Assembly: GCA_900313295.1 (NCBI GenBank)
Contig: OMQS01000064.1
Location: 1-31,535, forward strand
DNA from: an uncultured Eubacteriales bacterium
GTDB lineage: Bacteria; Bacillota; Clostridia; Oscillospirales; Oscillospiraceae
Direction of reading: 5' to 3'
DNA length: 31,535 nt
The position numbers were made by a program, and so were the translations under genes. The notes under the pieces are model-generated. The model searched no databases and was not told the origin of the DNA. It saw only the letters and a program-made list of their open reading frames with translations. Shown piece after piece: positions 7,992 through 17,036 of this stretch; position 1 is the first letter of the stretch; the number at the start of each line of letters is the position of its first letter.

Positions 7992-8033
7992 GCGTCTACC
8001 GCAATAATTACTTGACGATACAGGCGTCTACCG
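7992..8033 (+). repeat. 10-bp direct repeat before an orphan terminator
   Basis: GCGTCTACCG occurs at 7992-8001 and again at 8024-8033. The first copy is also part of GACGC-A-GCGTC (7986-7996), a small palindrome. No gene or recognised RNA family accounts for it. Confidence 0.5.
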
Positions 8034-8034
8034 A

Positions 8035-8075
8035 AACCAGCGTGTGTGCCTGTGCACACACACGCTGGTTTTTTT
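8035..8075 (+). terminator. strong Rho-independent terminator with no gene upstream
   Basis: Arms 8035-8048 and 8057-8070 (AACCAGCGTGTGTG and its exact complement) are followed by seven T (8069-8075). On the plus strand nothing coding ends upstream: the nearest gene is antisense. It may end a small RNA of about 100 bases, though no convincing plus-strand promoter was found. Confidence 0.8.
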
Positions 8076-8164
8076 CCGCATCGGAACTGCTCATTTTCTT
8101 TGCTGCATTTCTTATCCACGGTTGTATATATTATTGCAAATATTATTATACGAATCCATACAAC

Positions 8165-8340
8165 TCACTGAACAAGTGTGTACTCATCGGCATTAAATAA
8201 AGAGTAATATACTTCAGGTGTCAGCTCATCTGCTTTTGCACACCCTGCCGTCAAAACTGCCGTAATCGCTAACAGCAGCGAACCGCCTGTATTTTCAGCC
8301 TGCTCCTGCTTTTCATATTCACTGCTTACCCCTTGATGCA
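8165..8340 (-). pseudogene. possible remnant of a small lipoprotein-like gene
   Basis: Below the Ptb-like gene one minus-strand frame stays open and ends at TGA 8167-8165. It reads through a hydrophobic stretch SLLLAITAVLTAGC followed by an acidic, Tyr-rich end, much like a lipoprotein signal and short mature part, but position -3 is Thr rather than Leu/Val/Ile. No usable start codon or ribosome site was found, and its upper end runs into the end of the Ptb-like gene in another frame. It may be decayed or fortuitous. Confidence 0.15.
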
Positions 8341-9228
8341 GCGCAGAACTGCCATAAGGATGGAGTAATACTTGCTGTCGGGCGTATCGGCACGGCTGGT
8401 GATGACCACCGGACAGGACGCGCCGCAGATGGTGCTGGCCATGGTCTTCCCTGCAATGTAGGTGCAGGCCTTATAGAGCACATTGCCGATCTCGATGAAC
8501 GGCACCAGCAGAATGTCGGCCTGGCCGGCCACGGGATCCTTGATGGATTTGTGCTTCACAGACTCCATGGAAATGGCGCCGTCCAGCGCAAGAGGGCCGG
8601 AGATAATGCAGCCGGGCACGCCCCGCTTGGCGATCTCCGCAGCGGAAACGGTGCTGGCCATCTTCTCGGTAACATTCTCCACAGCGGACAAAACAGCCAC
8701 TTTGGGGCAGTCGATGCCCAGTGCTTTTGCCACCTGCAGGGCGTTTTCTACGATCCCGATCTGCGTCTCCACATCGGGGTTAATGTTGATGGCGGCATCC
8801 GTGATCATCACAAAGCGCCCCTCATACTCAAAAATACCGCACTGACTCACCAGCCGACGTCCGCTCTCGGGGATCAGTCCCGTTTCGCGGTTCAGAATAG
8901 CGCGGGCAAAATTGGAGGTCTGCAGGATCCCCTTCATGGGGATATCTGCCTTGCCCTCTTTCACCAGCTTGATGGCGATCTTGGCGGATTCCAGCTCCTC
9001 CCCATCAAAGTCAATGATCTCATACTCCTTCTCGTCTTCGTCCATGTCGTGGAGCATATGGATGATCTCATCCTTTTTGCCGATGAGCGTACCTTCCACC
9101 ACGCCTCTGCGCTTGGCGTTGACCACGGCGCTCAGAGCCGGCTCATCGTGTGCATTGGCCAGCGCAATACGCTTTTTCATATTCTGCGCAAGAACATAGG
9201 ATTCAATTTCCTTAAAAGATGTAAACAT
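8326..9228 (-). CDS. ptb: phosphate butyryltransferase-like phosphotransacylase
   Basis: A 300-residue member of the phosphate acetyl/butyryltransferase family, which swaps CoA of an acyl-CoA for phosphate. The length fits Ptb (about 300) better than Pta (about 330). Seen are DIPMKGILQTSNFARAIL in the middle, the family GRFVMITDAAININPD, and a C-terminal GQADILLVPFIEIGNVLYK with SCPVVITSRADTPDSKYYSI. GGGAGGAAAG precedes the ATG. No butyrate kinase gene is adjacent, so the kinase partner must lie elsewhere, or the enzyme serves another branched or short acyl group. It has its own promoter and is transcribed alone, divergently from a small membrane protein. Confidence 0.8.
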   Translation of the reverse strand: MFTSFKEIESYVLAQNMKKRIALANAHDEPALSAVVNAKRRGVVEGTLIGKKDEIIHMLHDMDEDEKEYEIIDFDGEELESAKIAIKLVKEGKADIPMKGILQTSNFARAILNRETGLIPESGRRLVSQCGIFEYEGRFVMITDAAININPDVETQIGIVENALQVAKALGIDCPKVAVLSAVENVTEKMASTVSAAEIAKRGVPGCIISGPLALDGAISMESVKHKSIKDPVAGQADILLVPFIEIGNVLYKACTYIAGKTMASTICGASCPVVITSRADTPDSKYYSILMAVLRCIKG

Positions 9229-9265
9229 GATCTTTCCTCCCTGTATGCCGGATTAGTATAAGGTG

Positions 9266-9294
9266 ATTATACGCCCCTTTTGCAGTAAAAACAA
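9266..9294 (-). promoter_or_regulatory. promoter of the Ptb-like gene
   Basis: On the minus strand TTGTTT (9294-9289), a 17-base spacer and a perfect TATAAT (9271-9266), about 40 bases upstream of the start codon. Confidence 0.7.
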
Positions 9295-9331
9295 CAGAAA
9301 ATCTCCTATTTTGAATGAAAAAAGAATTCTC

Positions 9332-9360
9332 TTGTTTTCCGGCCAAATATGCTGTATACT
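9332..9360 (+). promoter_or_regulatory. promoter of the 61-residue membrane protein
   Basis: TTGTTT (9332-9337), 17 bases and TATACT (9355-9360). It is divergent from the Ptb-like promoter, with the two -35 boxes about 37 bases apart. Confidence 0.65.
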
Positions 9361-9387
9361 GAACATAATAAAGGGGGAGGTTGGCCT

Positions 9388-9573
9388 ATGCTTTGGAAAA
9401 TTTTCTTTTACGCTGTGATCGCAGTGGGTGCGCTGCTGTTTTTTGGCCTGCTCTATTACCGGATCGACTGGGCCAGGCATCCGGAAAAATACAAGGATCT
9501 GGAAAACTTGGATAATGAAAAACAGGATAAAAATCCGGCTTCAAAGCAAAACAAGCCCAAAAAGAAAAGGTAA
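9388..9573 (+). CDS. small single-span membrane protein of unknown function
   Basis: A 61-residue protein: one membrane helix (about residues 3-25, rich in Phe, Ala and Leu), then a hydrophilic, strongly charged tail ending in Lys/Arg. The ATG at 9388 is chosen because GGGGGAGG lies 8 bases upstream; an earlier in-frame ATG at 9349 overlaps the -10 box. It has its own promoter and a strong terminator, so it is a self-contained transcription unit, which supports it being real. No family was recognised. Confidence 0.65.
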   Translation: MLWKIFFYAVIAVGALLFFGLLYYRIDWARHPEKYKDLENLDNEKQDKNPASKQNKPKKKR

Positions 9574-9579
9574 TTCCGT

Positions 9580-9615
9580 AACCGGTGCCGCCAATTTCGG
9601 CGGTGCCGGTTTTTT
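9580..9615 (+). terminator. terminator of the 61-residue membrane protein gene
   Basis: Arms 9580-9592 and 9599-9611 pair over 13 bases with two G-U pairs in the RNA, followed by T9610-T9615. Confidence 0.85.
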
Positions 9616-9674
9616 ATGCCCTGTCCCCTGTTCTCAGTTTACGGATCCGGTCAGGCGCAGTTTTGCATAAAGAC

Positions 9675-9708
9675 CCCCTATGCAGTGCGTTTCTTTTCTG
9701 CATAGGGG
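9675..9708 (-). terminator. probable terminator after ysxC
   Basis: CCCCTATGCAG (9675-9685) and its exact complement (9698-9708) form an 11-base stem with a 12-base loop, about 45 bases past the ysxC stop. The following minus-strand tract (GTCTTTAT) is only moderately T-rich. Confidence 0.55.
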
Positions 9709-9752
9709 ATCTTCGTATTTGATTCAGACGGCTCAGCTTGCTGCGGCATTAA

Positions 9753-10343
9753 TCACGAACAGAGCTGTTCGATGGCCGACAGCAGCTCCGTCTTCCCTGT
9801 TCCCTTTTCGGCGGAAAACGGGATCAGCATTGCCGAATCCGGCAGCTCCAGTGTATCCCAAATGCGCTGCATATTTGGCTCAACCTCGCTCTTTTTCAGC
9901 TTGTCCAGCTTGTTGGCCACCACGATCAGCGGACAGCCGCTGTCCTTGAACCAGGTGCACATGGTCTCGTCGTCCGCCGTGGGCTTATGACGGGCGTCCA
10001 CGATCAGCACGCCCAGGCTGATAAGCCCTTCCTCCTGAAAATAATTCTCCATCAGCCGTCCCCAGCGGTCGCGCTCCTCTTTTGACACCTTGGCGTAACC
10101 GTAGCCGGGCAAATCGGTGAAGTAGATCTTGCCGTCAATGAGAAAGTAGTTCACCTGCGTAGTCTTGCCGGGAGTCGCCCCCACACGGGCAAAGTTCTTT
10201 CGGTTGAGCAGGCGGTTGATAACAGAGGATTTGCCAACATTGGATCGTCCGGCAAAGGCCACCTGCGGCCTTCCGTCCCGAATAAAGGTGCTCTGCTTGA
10301 CAGCGGACAGAATAAACTCCGCCTTGTTAAAGTTGATGCCCAT
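9753..10343 (-). CDS. ysxC: ribosome biogenesis GTPase YsxC/EngB
   Basis: A 196-residue TrmE-Era-EngA-YsxC-type GTPase required for late 50S assembly. G1 is GRSNVGKSS, G3 is DLPGYG, G4 is NKLDK and G5 is SAEKGTGK, in the right order and spacing, with GATPGKT in the switch region. It starts 9 bases after the lon stop and is the last gene of the tig-clpP-clpX-lon-ysxC block; lon-ysxC linkage is common in Firmicutes. Confidence 0.95.
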   Translation of the reverse strand: MGINFNKAEFILSAVKQSTFIRDGRPQVAFAGRSNVGKSSVINRLLNRKNFARVGATPGKTTQVNYFLIDGKIYFTDLPGYGYAKVSKEERDRWGRLMENYFQEEGLISLGVLIVDARHKPTADDETMCTWFKDSGCPLIVVANKLDKLKKSEVEPNMQRIWDTLELPDSAMLIPFSAEKGTGKTELLSAIEQLCS

Positions 10344-10352
10344 ATCCGCTCC

Positions 10353-12749
10353 TTAAATACGCAGTTCCGTCCTCGCCGTCGGCGCCACCGGCAGCAAAGG
10401 CATTTTTTCCGCAGAGGCGCCGCTCTTCCGCTCCTCCTCGCCCACAAGCGTCACGGAGAATACCTCCTCCACGGCCTCCACGGCCACAAAATGCAGCTTG
10501 CGGCGAACAGTCTGGTCGATCTCCTCCAGATCCTTCTCATTTTCCTTGGGGATAATGACCGTTCCAATGCCGCAGCGCAGGGCGGCCATAGTCTTTTCCT
10601 TCAAGCCGCCTATGGGCAGCACGCGCCCTCTCAGGGTCACTTCGCCCGTCATGGCCACATCCCTGCGCACCTTCCGCCCCGTCAAAGCGGACAGCATAGC
10701 CGTTGTGATGGCAATACCGGCCGACGGGCCGTCCTTGGGTACGGCTCCCTCCGGAAAATGAATATGTATATCTTTCGTTTTATAAAAATCCTTTTCAATG
10801 CCCAGCTGAGCGGCGCGGCTGCGCAGGCAGCTCAGAGCCGTCTTGGCGGACTCCTGCATCACGGTGCCGAGGTTGCCGGTAAGCTCTAGCTTGCCGGATC
10901 CGTCCATGACGTTGGCCTCCACCTCCAGAATTTCGCCGCCCACCTGCGTCCAAGCAAGCCCGTTCACCACGCCCACTTCATTGTGCCGCAGATATGCCGG
11001 ATCCGTATAGCGGACAACGCCAAGAAACTCGCTTAAATTCTTCTGTGTAATGGCAACTCGCTTTACATCATTTGCAGCAATCTTCATCGCCGTCTTGCGG
11101 CAGATCGCGCCGATCTCCCGCTCCAGAACACGGACGCCGGACTCTCTCGTATAGCCGCTGATGATCCCCCGCAGGGCATCGTCGGAAATGGTGAGCTGCC
11201 TTTTCTGCAGGCCATGTTCTTTCAGCTGCTTGGGAATGAGATGTCTCTTGGCGATCTCCACCTTTTCCTCGTCGGTGTAGCTGCCCAGCTCAATGACCTC
11301 CATGCGATCCAGCAGCGGACGCGAGATCGTATCCGTCGTGTTGGCCGTTGTAATGAACATCACGCGGCTGAGATCCACAGGGATCTCCAGAAAATGATCC
11401 CGAAAGCTGCCGTTCTGCTCGCTGTCCAGCACCTCCAGCAGTGCCGAAGTAGGATCGCCCCGCATGTCGCTGGCCAGCTTGTCTATCTCGTCCAGCACCA
11501 GCAGCGGATTCATGGAGCCGCTGTGGATGAGTCCGTCCACAATGCGGCCGGGCATGGCGCCAATGTATGTCTTGCGATGCCCCCGAATGTCCGCCTCGTC
11601 CCGCACGCCGCCCAAGCTGATGCGGTAGAGCTTTCGGTTCATAGCCTTGGCCACAGAGATGGCAATGGAGGTCTTGCCCACGCCCGGAGGCCCGACTAGG
11701 CAAATGATCTTGCCCTTCGCCTGCGGATGGATCTGCCGCACGGCAATGTACTCCAGAATGCGCTCTTTCACCTTGTTCAGCCCATAGTGATCCCTGTCCA
11801 GCATAGCCCGCGCCTTATCCACATCGGCGCGCTCCTTGGTCTCCTTGCCCCAGGGCATTTCCAGACAAACATCCAGATAGTTGCGGATCACCGACGCCTC
11901 CGCGCTGCCGTAGGGCTGCTTGGAAAGCCGCACGACCTCCTTCATCAGCTTCTGCTCGATCTCCTCGGAAACCTTGAGCTTTTCGATTTTATCACTATAC
12001 TCCTGGATCTCCTCGTCGCCGTCGTCCCCCAGCTCGTGCTGCAGCACCTTCACCTGCTCCCGCAGGATCATGTCCTTCTGCACGCGCCCCACTCGGTCGC
12101 GGACTTTTTTCTCCATCTCCACTTCCAGCGAGATCACATCCAGCTCATGGGTCAGGATCTCGGTCACCAGCTTCAGCCGCTTCACGGGGTGCATCTCCTC
12201 CAGGATACGCTGGCGATCCGTGTGGCGAAGATTGATGGTGTATCCTATGTAGTCAGCCAGCTTGCCGGGGTCATCGCAATCCAGCACCGTTGCCACGATC
12301 TCGTCCGACAGCTCCGGCACCATGTCCCTGTATTCGCCAAACAGAAGATAGGTCTGGCGCATCACAGCCTCCACCCTGCTGGTCATCCTGACGGGGAGTT
12401 CGTCCTCCAGCAGCACCACGTTGGCCTGCAGGAAAGGATGCGTCTGCCACAGGCGCTTGATGCGTCCCTTTCTCATGCCCCGCACCACCACGCGAACGGT
12501 AGAGTCCGACGTTTTAATGATCTGCAGCACATGCGCCACCGTGCCCACGGCGTACAGGTCGCTTTCCTCGGGACGCGCCACAGCCAGCTCCCGCTGGGTC
12601 ACCAGAAAAATGTCTTTTCCCTCTTCCATGGCGTTGTTCAGCGCCAGCATGGAGATCTCGCGCTCCACATCAAATCCGGTCGTCTGCTCCGGAAAAACCG
12701 TTAAGCCTCGCAGAGCCAAAACGGGAATATTCAATGTCATTTGTTCCAT
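10353..12749 (-). CDS. lon: ATP-dependent protease Lon (LonA type)
   Basis: Lon degrades misfolded and regulatory proteins as a homohexamer in the cytoplasm. The 798-residue protein has the N-terminal substrate-binding domain (from IPVLALRGLTVFP), an AAA+ module with Walker A GPPGVGKTS and Walker B LVLDEIDKL, and a C-terminal protease domain with Ser676 in PKDGPSAG and Lys719 in GGLKEKT, 43 residues apart as in other LonA enzymes. The start at 12749 is chosen because AAAGGAG is 10-12 bases upstream; a longer frame to 12785 would include that site. It ends with a short Ala/Ser-rich tail. clpX lies 82 bases upstream. Confidence 0.96.
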   Translation of the reverse strand: MEQMTLNIPVLALRGLTVFPEQTTGFDVEREISMLALNNAMEEGKDIFLVTQRELAVARPEESDLYAVGTVAHVLQIIKTSDSTVRVVVRGMRKGRIKRLWQTHPFLQANVVLLEDELPVRMTSRVEAVMRQTYLLFGEYRDMVPELSDEIVATVLDCDDPGKLADYIGYTINLRHTDRQRILEEMHPVKRLKLVTEILTHELDVISLEVEMEKKVRDRVGRVQKDMILREQVKVLQHELGDDGDEEIQEYSDKIEKLKVSEEIEQKLMKEVVRLSKQPYGSAEASVIRNYLDVCLEMPWGKETKERADVDKARAMLDRDHYGLNKVKERILEYIAVRQIHPQAKGKIICLVGPPGVGKTSIAISVAKAMNRKLYRISLGGVRDEADIRGHRKTYIGAMPGRIVDGLIHSGSMNPLLVLDEIDKLASDMRGDPTSALLEVLDSEQNGSFRDHFLEIPVDLSRVMFITTANTTDTISRPLLDRMEVIELGSYTDEEKVEIAKRHLIPKQLKEHGLQKRQLTISDDALRGIISGYTRESGVRVLEREIGAICRKTAMKIAANDVKRVAITQKNLSEFLGVVRYTDPAYLRHNEVGVVNGLAWTQVGGEILEVEANVMDGSGKLELTGNLGTVMQESAKTALSCLRSRAAQLGIEKDFYKTKDIHIHFPEGAVPKDGPSAGIAITTAMLSALTGRKVRRDVAMTGEVTLRGRVLPIGGLKEKTMAALRCGIGTVIIPKENEKDLEEIDQTVRRKLHFVAVEAVEEVFSVTLVGEEERKSGASAEKMPLLPVAPTARTELRI

Positions 12750-12831
12750 AGGGTATTTGCTCCTTTCGGCTGCGATCTGCAGCATGGGAAGAAGGGGAGG
12801 GACGAATCCTCGCCTCTCCCCTATCGCTCAT

Positions 12832-14130
12832 TTAAGAGGCCGGTGCAGATGCATCCTCATCTGCCTTTCCGGTCTTCAGTTTTGCCGCGCAAGGCTCTTT
12901 CCCCGCATCGTGCACGATCTCCGGCTCTGCTTTGCCGGCCACGCAGTCAGCAGTGATCGTCACCTGCTCAATGGTGGGGTCGGAGGGAATGTCGTACATC
13001 ACCTTGGTGAGGATCCCCTCCATAACGGCGCGCAAGCCTCTGGCGCCGATATTGCGCTGGATAGCCTTGTCGGCGACAGCCTCCAAGGCATCCTCCGTGA
13101 AGGACAGCTCCACATTGTCATAGGAAAACAGTTTTTGATACTGCTTGACCAATGCGTTCTTCGGCTGCGTAAGGATCTTCACCAGATCCTCCCGTGTCAG
13201 CCCGTCCAATGCGGCGATCACCGGCATACGCCCCACAAGCTCGGGAATAATGCCGAACTTCAGCAGATCGTGAGGCTGCACTTCCTTGAGCAGCGCCCCC
13301 GTCTGCCGCTCCGCCTTGCTCTCCACAATGGCGTCAAAGCCGATGCCCTTGCGATCCGTGCGCTTTTCGATGATCTTCTCCAGCCCATCGAAGGCGCCGC
13401 CGCAGATGAAGAGGATGTTGTGGGTATCCAGCTGGATAAACTCCTGATGGGGGTGCTTGCGCCCGCCCTGGGGCGGCACATTGGCCACAGTCCCTTCCAA
13501 AATTTTCAGAAGAGCCTGCTGCACGCCTTCGCCGGACACATCGCGGGTGATGGAGGTGTTCTCGCTCTTGCGGGCGATCTTGTCGATCTCATCCACATAG
13601 ATGATGCCCCGCTCTGCCAGCTCCACATCAAAATCCGCCGCCTGCAGCAGCCGCAGCAGGATGTTCTCCACGTCGTCGCCCACATAGCCGGCCTCGGTGA
13701 GGGTTGTGGCGTCGGCAATGGCAAAGGGCACCTGCAGCACCCGCGCCAGAGTCTGGGCAAACAGCGTCTTGCCGCTGCCGGTAGGCCCGATCATGAGGAT
13801 GTTGCTCTTTTGCAGCTCCACATCCTCGCCGCCGCCGTAAAAAATGCGCTTGTAGTGGTTGTAAACAGACACGGAGAGGGCGATCTTTGCCGCCTCCTGC
13901 CCGATCACATACTCGTCCAGCACCGCCTTGATCTCCTTCGGAGTGGGCAGGCGATCCGGTGCTTCAAATCTCGCTTCCACGTTCGGGTTGTAGTTGTCCT
14001 CCAAAATGGATGTGCACAGCCGAACGCACTCGTCGCAGATCCGAACGCCGGAGCCTTGGATCATGCGGTGCACCTGCCTCTCGCTCTTACCGCAAAAAGA
14101 ACAGCGCAGTTCCTTGTTTCTTTCCGACAT
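12832..14130 (-). CDS. clpX: ClpX, ATPase subunit of the ClpXP protease
   Basis: ClpX unfolds tagged substrates and feeds them to ClpP. The 432-residue protein shows the N-terminal zinc site Cys10, Cys13, Cys32 and Cys35, Walker A GPTGSGKT (115-122), the pore loop GYVGDD, Walker [10 protein letters not shown] and sensor regions in the C-terminal small domain. The ClpP-binding loop region follows near residues 265-285. The last ~25 residues, rich in Lys, Asp and Ala, are an extension typical of variable ClpX tails. It begins two bases after the clpP stop, so the pair is surely co-transcribed. Confidence 0.97.
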   Translation of the reverse strand: MSERNKELRCSFCGKSERQVHRMIQGSGVRICDECVRLCTSILEDNYNPNVEARFEAPDRLPTPKEIKAVLDEYVIGQEAAKIALSVSVYNHYKRIFYGGGEDVELQKSNILMIGPTGSGKTLFAQTLARVLQVPFAIADATTLTEAGYVGDDVENILLRLLQAADFDVELAERGIIYVDEIDKIARKSENTSITRDVSGEGVQQALLKILEGTVANVPPQGGRKHPHQEFIQLDTHNILFICGGAFDGLEKIIEKRTDRKGIGFDAIVESKAERQTGALLKEVQPHDLLKFGIIPELVGRMPVIAALDGLTREDLVKILTQPKNALVKQYQKLFSYDNVELSFTEDALEAVADKAIQRNIGARGLRAVMEGILTKVMYDIPSDPTIEQVTITADCVAGKAEPEIVHDAGKEPCAAKLKTGKADEDASAPAS

Positions 14131-14132
14131 AG

Positions 14133-14714
14133 TTACCTCTTATAAATGACCTTGTCCACCAGGCCGTATTCTCTGGCCTCCTCGGCGATCATCCAGTTGT
14201 CCCGCTCGGAATCCATCTTCACCTGCTCGGGAGTCTTGCCGGTATTCTCAGCCAAGATGCGGTTCATCCGCTGCTTGATCTTGAGAAAATGCTCCACGTC
14301 GATCTCCATGTCGGTGACCTTACCCTGGGTGCCGGCGGAGGGCTGGTGGATCATCACCTCGGCGTTGGGCAGAGCGATGCGCTTGCCCTTGGTGCCGGAG
14401 GACAGCAGGAACGCGCCCATGCTGGCAGCCATGCCGATGCAGATGGTAGACACATCGCACTTGATATACTGCATGGTGTCGTAGATGGCCATGCCGGCCG
14501 TCACGGATCCGCCGGGGCTGTTAATGTACATCTGGATGTCCTTGTCGGGATCCTGCGCTTCCAGATAAAGAAGCTGGGCAACCACCAGGCTGGCAGTTGT
14601 ATCGTTCACCTCTTCGCCCAGGAAGATGATGCGGTCGTTGAGCAAGCGGGAGAAAATATCATAGGAACGCTCACCCCGATTGGTCTGCTCCACAACATAA
14701 GGGACTAAACTCAT
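14133..14714 (-). CDS. clpP: ClpP, proteolytic subunit
   Basis: Serine protease that forms the tetradecameric barrel of ClpXP. With the start at 14714, chosen because GGAGG ends 9 bases upstream, the protein has 193 residues and the catalytic triad falls exactly at Ser98 (GMAASMGA), His123 (MIHQPSAG) and Asp172 (SERDNW), the standard numbering. A longer frame to 14735 would start above the ribosome site. Order tig-clpP-clpX is conserved widely. Confidence 0.97.
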   Translation of the reverse strand: MSLVPYVVEQTNRGERSYDIFSRLLNDRIIFLGEEVNDTTASLVVAQLLYLEAQDPDKDIQMYINSPGGSVTAGMAIYDTMQYIKCDVSTICIGMAASMGAFLLSSGTKGKRIALPNAEVMIHQPSAGTQGKVTDMEIDVEHFLKIKQRMNRILAENTGKTPEQVKMDSERDNWMIAEEAREYGLVDKVIYKR

Positions 14715-14740
14715 ATATAAATACCTCCTGTTCAAGTGGC

Positions 14741-14758
14741 GCCTTGCCTCTGCAAGGC
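14741..14758. other. short hairpin in the tig-clpP gap
   Basis: GCCTTGC and GCAAGGC form a perfect 7-base stem around a 4-base loop in the 90-base tig-clpP spacer. No T-tract follows, so it is more likely a processing or stability element than a terminator. Confidence 0.4.
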
Positions 14759-14804
14759 ATAATACAAAAGTATACCCGCCCGATAGTGATTCTAACAGTC
14801 CGAA

Positions 14805-16142
14805 TTACTCGTTATCTTCTTTCTTCTCCTCGCCCTTTTCCTCGGCCTTTTCCTCGGTCTTCTCCTCCGGCTCCACGGCCACGGCGCTGTCGGCCACGAC
14901 CTTGATGACCTTCTCACGAATGACCTGCTCCTTCACGTCGGCAGCGGGCAGATACTTCTTGATAGACTCCAGATCCATGCCGTACTTCTCGGCAATGTTC
15001 TTCATCTCGTTTTCCACTTCCTCGTCGGAAGCTTCCAGATTCTCGGCCTTCACGATGGCAGCCACGGCCAGATCCATACGCACCTGCTTCAGAGCCGGCT
15101 CCATGGACTGCTTCTGGATGGCGTCCTCGTCCATGCCGGTCATCTTCACATACTGGTCGAAGGGAATGCCTTGGGCGGCCAGCTGCTGCTTGAAGTTCTC
15201 CATCATCTTCTGGGACTGCAGCACCACCATATCCTCGGGAATGTCGGCCTCGATGCCGTCGGCCACCTTCTGCATCAGCGCATCCTCAAAGGCGTGCTGG
15301 GCAGCGGTCTTGCGATCCTCTGTGATCTTCTTCTTCAGGTCGGCCTTCAGCTCCTTCAGAGTGTCAAACTCGGACACATCCTTGGCGAACTCGTCGTCGA
15401 TGGCGGGCAATTCCTTCACCTTGACCTCGTTGACCTTCACGTGGAACACCACGGGCTTGCCGGCCAGCTCAGGGGTGTAATCCTTGGGGAAGGTAATGTC
15501 GATGTCCTTCTCCTCGCCCACCTTCATGCCGATGAGCTGCTCCTCGAAGCCGGGCACGAAGCTGCCGGAGCCGATCTCCAGATCGAAGTTCTCGCCCTTG
15601 CCGCCGTCGAAGGCCACGCCGTTGTCAAAGCCCTCGAAGTCGATGTTGGCGGTGTCGCCCTTCTTCACGGCGCGCTCCACGCTCACCAGACGGCTGTTGC
15701 GCTCGGCCATCTCCTTCAGACGGGCGTTCACGTCAGCAGCCATGACCTTCACGTTGGCCTTGGGCGCCTCCAGCCCCTTGTACTGACCCAGCTTCACCTC
15801 GGGATAAACGGCCACGGTGGCCTTAAAGGTCACGCCGTCCTTGCCGCAGTTCTCCAGCTCCACTTCGGGATAGCCCACAACATCCAGCTTCTCGTCGCTG
15901 ATGGCCTTCTCATAGGCATCGGGCAGGACAATATTCACGGCCTCCTCATAGAAGACCTCCACGCCGTACATGCTCTCAACGATCTTGCGAGGAGCCTTGC
16001 CGGGGCGGAAACCGGGGATGTTCATCTTGCCGCGCATCTTCAGATAAGCCTTGTTGATGGCAGCCTCAAAGTCCTCGGCGCTGACTTCAATGGTCAATGC
16101 GACCTTGCTCTTTTCCAGTTTCTCACAGGATTTTACACTCAT
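14805..16142 (-). CDS. tig: trigger factor
   Basis: Ribosome-bound chaperone and peptidyl-prolyl isomerase. In the 445-residue protein the ribosome-docking signature GFRPGKAP is at 44-51, the FKBP-type domain runs from about 150 to 245 (GDTANIDFEGF, IGSGSFVPGFEEQL), and the helical substrate-binding C-terminal domain follows. A Glu/Lys-rich low-complexity tail of about 20 residues closes it. The start at 16142 is chosen because GGAGG lies about 9 bases upstream. It heads the tig-clpP-clpX-lon-ysxC block and is likely transcribed from the promoter region at 16190. Confidence 0.96.
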   Translation of the reverse strand: MSVKSCEKLEKSKVALTIEVSAEDFEAAINKAYLKMRGKMNIPGFRPGKAPRKIVESMYGVEVFYEEAVNIVLPDAYEKAISDEKLDVVGYPEVELENCGKDGVTFKATVAVYPEVKLGQYKGLEAPKANVKVMAADVNARLKEMAERNSRLVSVERAVKKGDTANIDFEGFDNGVAFDGGKGENFDLEIGSGSFVPGFEEQLIGMKVGEEKDIDITFPKDYTPELAGKPVVFHVKVNEVKVKELPAIDDEFAKDVSEFDTLKELKADLKKKITEDRKTAAQHAFEDALMQKVADGIEADIPEDMVVLQSQKMMENFKQQLAAQGIPFDQYVKMTGMDEDAIQKQSMEPALKQVRMDLAVAAIVKAENLEASDEEVENEMKNIAEKYGMDLESIKKYLPAADVKEQVIREKVIKVVADSAVAVEPEEKTEEKAEEKGEEKKEDNE

Positions 16143-16189
16143 TTTGTTTTTCCTCCGTTCAGCATTAATAATGCGAATCAATGCAATTT

Positions 16190-16195
16190 ATTATA
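16190..16195 (-). promoter_or_regulatory. probable -10 box of the tig promoter
   Basis: A perfect TATAAT on the minus strand, 48 bases upstream of the tig start. TTGTCA is present upstream but only 14 bases away, so the -35 is uncertain. Confidence 0.35.
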
Positions 16196-16233
16196 TTAAC
16201 AGAAAAGAATGACAATTTCCACACTTTTTTGCG

Positions 16234-16926
16234 TTATTCTAAAATTTTTTTTGGCCGGAAGCGGAGATAGTCCGCCGAAACAAGGGAAAATTCCGTTCCG
16301 TCCCGCTCTCCCTGCACCGCCCTTGCGTGAGCTGTGCCGCCGTGAAGATGCCCGTAATAGCACTTTTTTACATCATACTGCTGCAAAAGCCGCAGCATTT
16401 CCTCGCATTTATAGCCGGTATACAGCGGCGGATAGTGCAGAAAGCAGATCTTCTCCCGCTCCCCCGCCGCCCTCAGCGAGGTTTCCAGGCGTCCTGCCTC
16501 CCGATTGCGCATTTTCTCCGTGTGGCTGCCGGGCTCCTCCAGCTCATAAAACCAGCCTCTTGTGCCGCACAGTGCCACGTTTTCATAAAAAATGCAGTTA
16601 TTATGCAAAATTTGCAAAGAGTCCAGCCCATGCTCGTCAAAAAAACGCTGCATCTTCGCCGCCGTGTTCCACCAGTAGTCATGGTTTCCTTTCGTGAGGA
16701 TCTTTTTCCCCGGCAGCTCGTGGATGAATGTCAGATCCTGCAGGGATTCCTCCAGGCTCATGCCCCAGGAGAGGTCACCGCATAGCACCGTCACATCCTC
16801 CGCCGTCAGCTCCGCAAACCCCTCTCGGATCCGCTCCACATAGTTGCTCCAGCCCTCGCCGAAAACCTCCATGGGCTTATCCGAGCCTAACGACAGATGC
16901 AGATCTCCTATGGTATATAACGCCAT
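16234..16926 (-). CDS. calcineurin-like metallophosphoesterase
   Basis: A 230-residue phosphoesterase with the full di-metal signature: Asp8 and His10 (GDLHLS), Asp51 (CGDLSWG), Asn81 and His82 (KGNHDYWW), a later FLHYPP histidine and a C-terminal GHLHGG. The substrate cannot be told from the sequence; phosphoproteins, nucleotides and nucleic acids are all possible. The start at 16926 follows AAGGAG by 6 bases, and the -DLH- motif sits at the expected distance from the N-terminus. It appears to be the last gene of the pcrA-led run; no clear terminator separates it from tig. Confidence 0.85.
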   Translation of the reverse strand: MALYTIGDLHLSLGSDKPMEVFGEGWSNYVERIREGFAELTAEDVTVLCGDLSWGMSLEESLQDLTFIHELPGKKILTKGNHDYWWNTAAKMQRFFDEHGLDSLQILHNNCIFYENVALCGTRGWFYELEEPGSHTEKMRNREAGRLETSLRAAGEREKICFLHYPPLYTGYKCEEMLRLLQQYDVKKCYYGHLHGGTAHARAVQGERDGTEFSLVSADYLRFRPKKILE

Positions 16927-17036
16927 ACCGTACTCCTTATTTAATCTATCAAAAAGCCGTCGCTGTGAGCCGATCCGCAAACCGGCGTGACGATCTCCTT
17001 TTTATGCGGCAAATGCTGCGCGATGGTTTACACATT

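Noticed and set aside
7980..8075. Purine-type riboswitch, suggested by GTCTACC and TTGACGATA
   Set aside because: The P2 and P3 stems and the conserved loop sequences are missing, and no gene lies downstream.
8012..8200. A 62-codon frame on the plus strand
   Set aside because: Runs across the orphan terminator and lacks a ribosome site.
12421..14145. A 574-codon open frame on the plus strand
   Set aside because: Antisense of clpX and the start of lon; no domain recognised.
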